From an uncultured Candidatus Saccharibacteria bacterium (GTDB lineage Bacteria; Patescibacteriota; Saccharimonadia; Saccharimonadales; Saccharimonadaceae), in assembly GCA_937974295.1 (NCBI GenBank), contig CALBWN010000035.1, positions 1-8,733 of the forward strand: 8,733 bases of DNA, written 5' to 3'. The notes under the pieces were generated by a model, which was not told where the DNA came from, made no database searches, and was given only the letters and a program-made list of their open reading frames with translations. Positions 7,233 to 8,733 of this stretch are shown piece by piece; position 1 is the first letter of the stretch; every line of letters starts with the position of its first letter. Made by a program: the position numbers and the translations under genes.

Positions 7233-8231
7233 TCACCCCACCGCACTCGTCATCACAATCTGGTTATCGACGAACTCGCTGAGGAGGCGCTGCTGGCGCT
7301 GTTGGTCGAGCTCGCCAAAGACATCGTCGAGTAGAATAAGTGGTGCTTGGCCTGTTTGCTGCTGGATGTAGGCCGCCTCAAGGAATTTAAGGGCAAGCAC
7401 AATGGTGCGAATTTCACCCCGCGATGCAGTCTTGGCGGCCGGATTACCTCGAAACAGTACCGTTATGTCATGCCGGTGCGGCCCAACACTCGTCGCGCCA
7501 ACCACTGTATCATACGCTGTTTTTTGCTCATACTCGGCAATGAGCTGCTGCGCGGTCACGCTGCGCTCCTCCGAGTAGTGTAGCGCAACGCTATCCGCCA
7601 CGCCCGCAATACTTTGGTACATAGCACTGCTTTTCGCATTAAGATAACGCAGCACCCGCTGACGCTTCGTAATGATCGATGCACCATACTGACTCAAGAT
7701 AAGATTCCACGAGAAAAGTGTCGCATCACTCAGAGCAGGGTCTTTGAGCAATTTATTTCGCTGCTGCAGTGCTCGGTGGTAGCGGCTCAGCTCATGGCTA
7801 TAGTGTGCGTCATATTGCTGGATGAGCGTATCGAGAAAATCACGCCGGCGCTGCGGCGATCCAGTGATAATCCGCAAGGTGTCTGGCTCGAAGAGAACAA
7901 TTGGATATTTTTTGCCATAAGGAAGACGACCATAGGTCGTGCCATCGACGATAAAACGCTTGCGCTTTTTCTCGTGTCGGCGATCGTACTGGACGCGGTA
8001 ATGCTGCTCATCCGTCGCAAGATCAATTGTATAACTTTTTTGTTCATGTTGGCAGACTGCTTCATCACTACCGCGAAAGGAAGTGCCACGCAGCGCAATA
8101 TGGATTGCCTCGATAAGCGATGTCTTGCCAGAGCCATTTGGGCCAGAAATCAGCGTCGTACCTGGCTCAAGGTCAAGCGTCTTGAGCGTATGAATCCGCA
8201 CATGCTGCACTGCTAGCCGTGTTATCTTCAT
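7233..8231 (-). CDS. recF: RecF, DNA repair and recombination ATPase
   Basis: RecF is an SMC/ABC-type ATPase that binds DNA and, with RecO and RecR, helps load RecA at gaps and stalled forks. The 332-residue protein shows Walker A GPNGSGKT at 30-37, the GPHRHD motif at 250-255 (a RecF hallmark, usually GPHRDD), the ABC signature as SRGEIR at 270-275, and Walker B LILLDD with D302-D303 followed by the ELD D-loop at 307-309. The signature has isoleucine where the common form has glutamine (GQQR or GEQR). The protein stops at TSAVG right after the strand that follows Walker B; E. coli RecF continues by roughly 25 residues, so the C-terminal tail is short. The ATG lies 2 nt after the dnaN stop, with a GAAGAG Shine-Dalgarno-like sequence (8243-8238) inside dnaN, so the two genes are co-transcribed and probably coupled. 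Confidence 0.93.
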   Translation of the reverse strand: MKITRLAVQHVRIHTLKTLDLEPGTTLISGPNGSGKTSLIEAIHIALRGTSFRGSDEAVCQHEQKSYTIDLATDEQHYRVQYDRRHEKKRKRFIVDGTTYGRLPYGKKYPIVLFEPDTLRIITGSPQRRRDFLDTLIQQYDAHYSHELSRYHRALQQRNKLLKDPALSDATLFSWNLILSQYGASIITKRQRVLRYLNAKSSAMYQSIAGVADSVALHYSEERSVTAQQLIAEYEQKTAYDTVVGATSVGPHRHDITVLFRGNPAAKTASRGEIRTIVLALKFLEAAYIQQQTGQAPLILLDDVFGELDQQRQQRLLSEFVDNQIVMTSAVG

Positions 8232-8233
8232 TG

Positions 8234-8733
8234 CTAGCTCTTCAGTGGCATAATAATATGAATGTAGTTTGGCTCGGGCTGAGCGACTGTCAAGACGCAG
8301 GGCGAGAGCTTACCGCTAAAGCGGAAGGTGATCGTCTCACCATCGAGAACACCTAGTGCATCACTAATGTACCGCGAATTGAGCGTAATCTGCCCATCAC
8401 TCGACACCTCAGCCTCTGCCTCGGAGGTATTTTCGCCCAGCTCGGACGCAACGGAGTGAATCCGCAATTTCTGCGCCTCATGGTCGGCGGTAAGCGTGAC
8501 ACTACCACCAGACTCACGCGCAAAGAGCCCTGCCACCTTTACTACGCGCGAGAAATCGCCTGCTGCAAGCGTGACATTTGTCTCGGACTGAGTAGGGATG
8601 AGCTGCCGATAATTTGGGTAGGTACCATCGATTAAGCGGCTGGTAATCTCCACTTCCTCTAACCGAAAGCGTACCTGCGTCTCATCAAAGAGCACCTCCA
8701 CCTCTTCCGTGCCGTCACTGAGCGAGCGTAGTG
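8234..8733 (-). CDS. dnaN: DNA polymerase III beta sliding clamp, 5' part outside the window
   Basis: The frame is open to the right edge and ends at TAG 8236-8234, so only the last ~165 residues of a clamp of roughly 370 are present; the GTG at 8701 is an internal valine codon. The visible part holds the end of domain II, with RLIDGTYPNYRQLIP (compare the RxxDGxFPDYxxxxP motif of E. coli), and all of domain III: SRVVKVAGLFA, then ITLNSRYISDAL, then a SPCVL strand, and the C terminus YIHIIMPLKS, matching the conserved VMPM ending that helps form the partner-binding cleft. The protein forms a ring on DNA that holds polymerase III and other partners. It lies directly upstream of recF on the same strand, the arrangement common beside dnaA and oriC. 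Confidence 0.95.
   Translation of the reverse strand, partial: LRSLSDGTEEVEVLFDETQVRFRLEEVEITSRLIDGTYPNYRQLIPTQSETNVTLAAGDFSRVVKVAGLFARESGGSVTLTADHEAQKLRIHSVASELGENTSEAEAEVSSDGQITLNSRYISDALGVLDGETITFRFSGKLSPCVLTVAQPEPNYIHIIMPLKS

Noticed and set aside
7614..8216. 200-codon plus-strand frame opposite recF
   Set aside because: It is antisense to the RecF Walker A half and matches nothing recognisable.
8699..8701. GTG as the true start of dnaN
   Set aside because: The frame continues to the window edge and the clamp's earlier domains must lie upstream.

Overview
The window reads as chromosomal DNA of a bacterium with a Gram-positive-like envelope, most plausibly a Patescibacteria/CPR member such as a Saccharibacteria (TM7) relative. 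That is an inference from three things: a VirB4-type conjugation ATPase cluster with short, tightly packed genes, its position beside dnaN-recF, and a set of secreted wall hydrolases in the same transcription unit. TGA works as a stop (end of the first gene, end of recF), so a code in which UGA means glycine (Gracilibacteria, Absconditabacteria) is unlikely. No rRNA, tRNA, CRISPR array or insertion sequence was seen, and no stretch over 300 bases lacks a gene.

Left part (1-7208, plus strand): five genes in one apparent operon. (1) The 3' part of a TraC-like protein that accompanies VirB4. (2) A complete 611-residue VirB4 ATPase, translationally coupled to it through a TGATG overlap. (3) A 987-residue protein with a disordered N terminus, hydrophobic VirB6-like segments and a C-terminal M15-type zinc peptidase domain. 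(4) A 413-residue secreted protein with a signal peptide, a phage-lysozyme-like domain, a Ser/Gly linker and a C39-like cysteine peptidase domain. (5) A 188-residue protein with one membrane anchor and no recognised family. The spacing (1-nt overlap, 6-nt gap, 14-nt overlap, 19-nt gap) supports co-transcription. The likely product is an envelope-spanning type IV secretion or DNA-transfer apparatus with its own peptidoglycan-opening enzymes.

Right part (7233-8733, minus strand): recF, and upstream of it the 3' part of dnaN, which runs off the right edge. dnaN and recF are 2 nt apart and converge on the secretion operon with 24 nt between the stop codons. This order is typical of the replication-origin region, so dnaA and oriC may lie to the right of the window.

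The most notable structure is compositional. The first gene, virB4 and the first ~270 nt of the 987-residue gene are GC-rich, as are recF and dnaN. From about 2700 to 7216 the DNA is clearly AT-richer. The change falls inside one open reading frame, between its disordered N-terminal tail and its first membrane segment, as if the exported part of the machine had a different history from the cytoplasmic motor.
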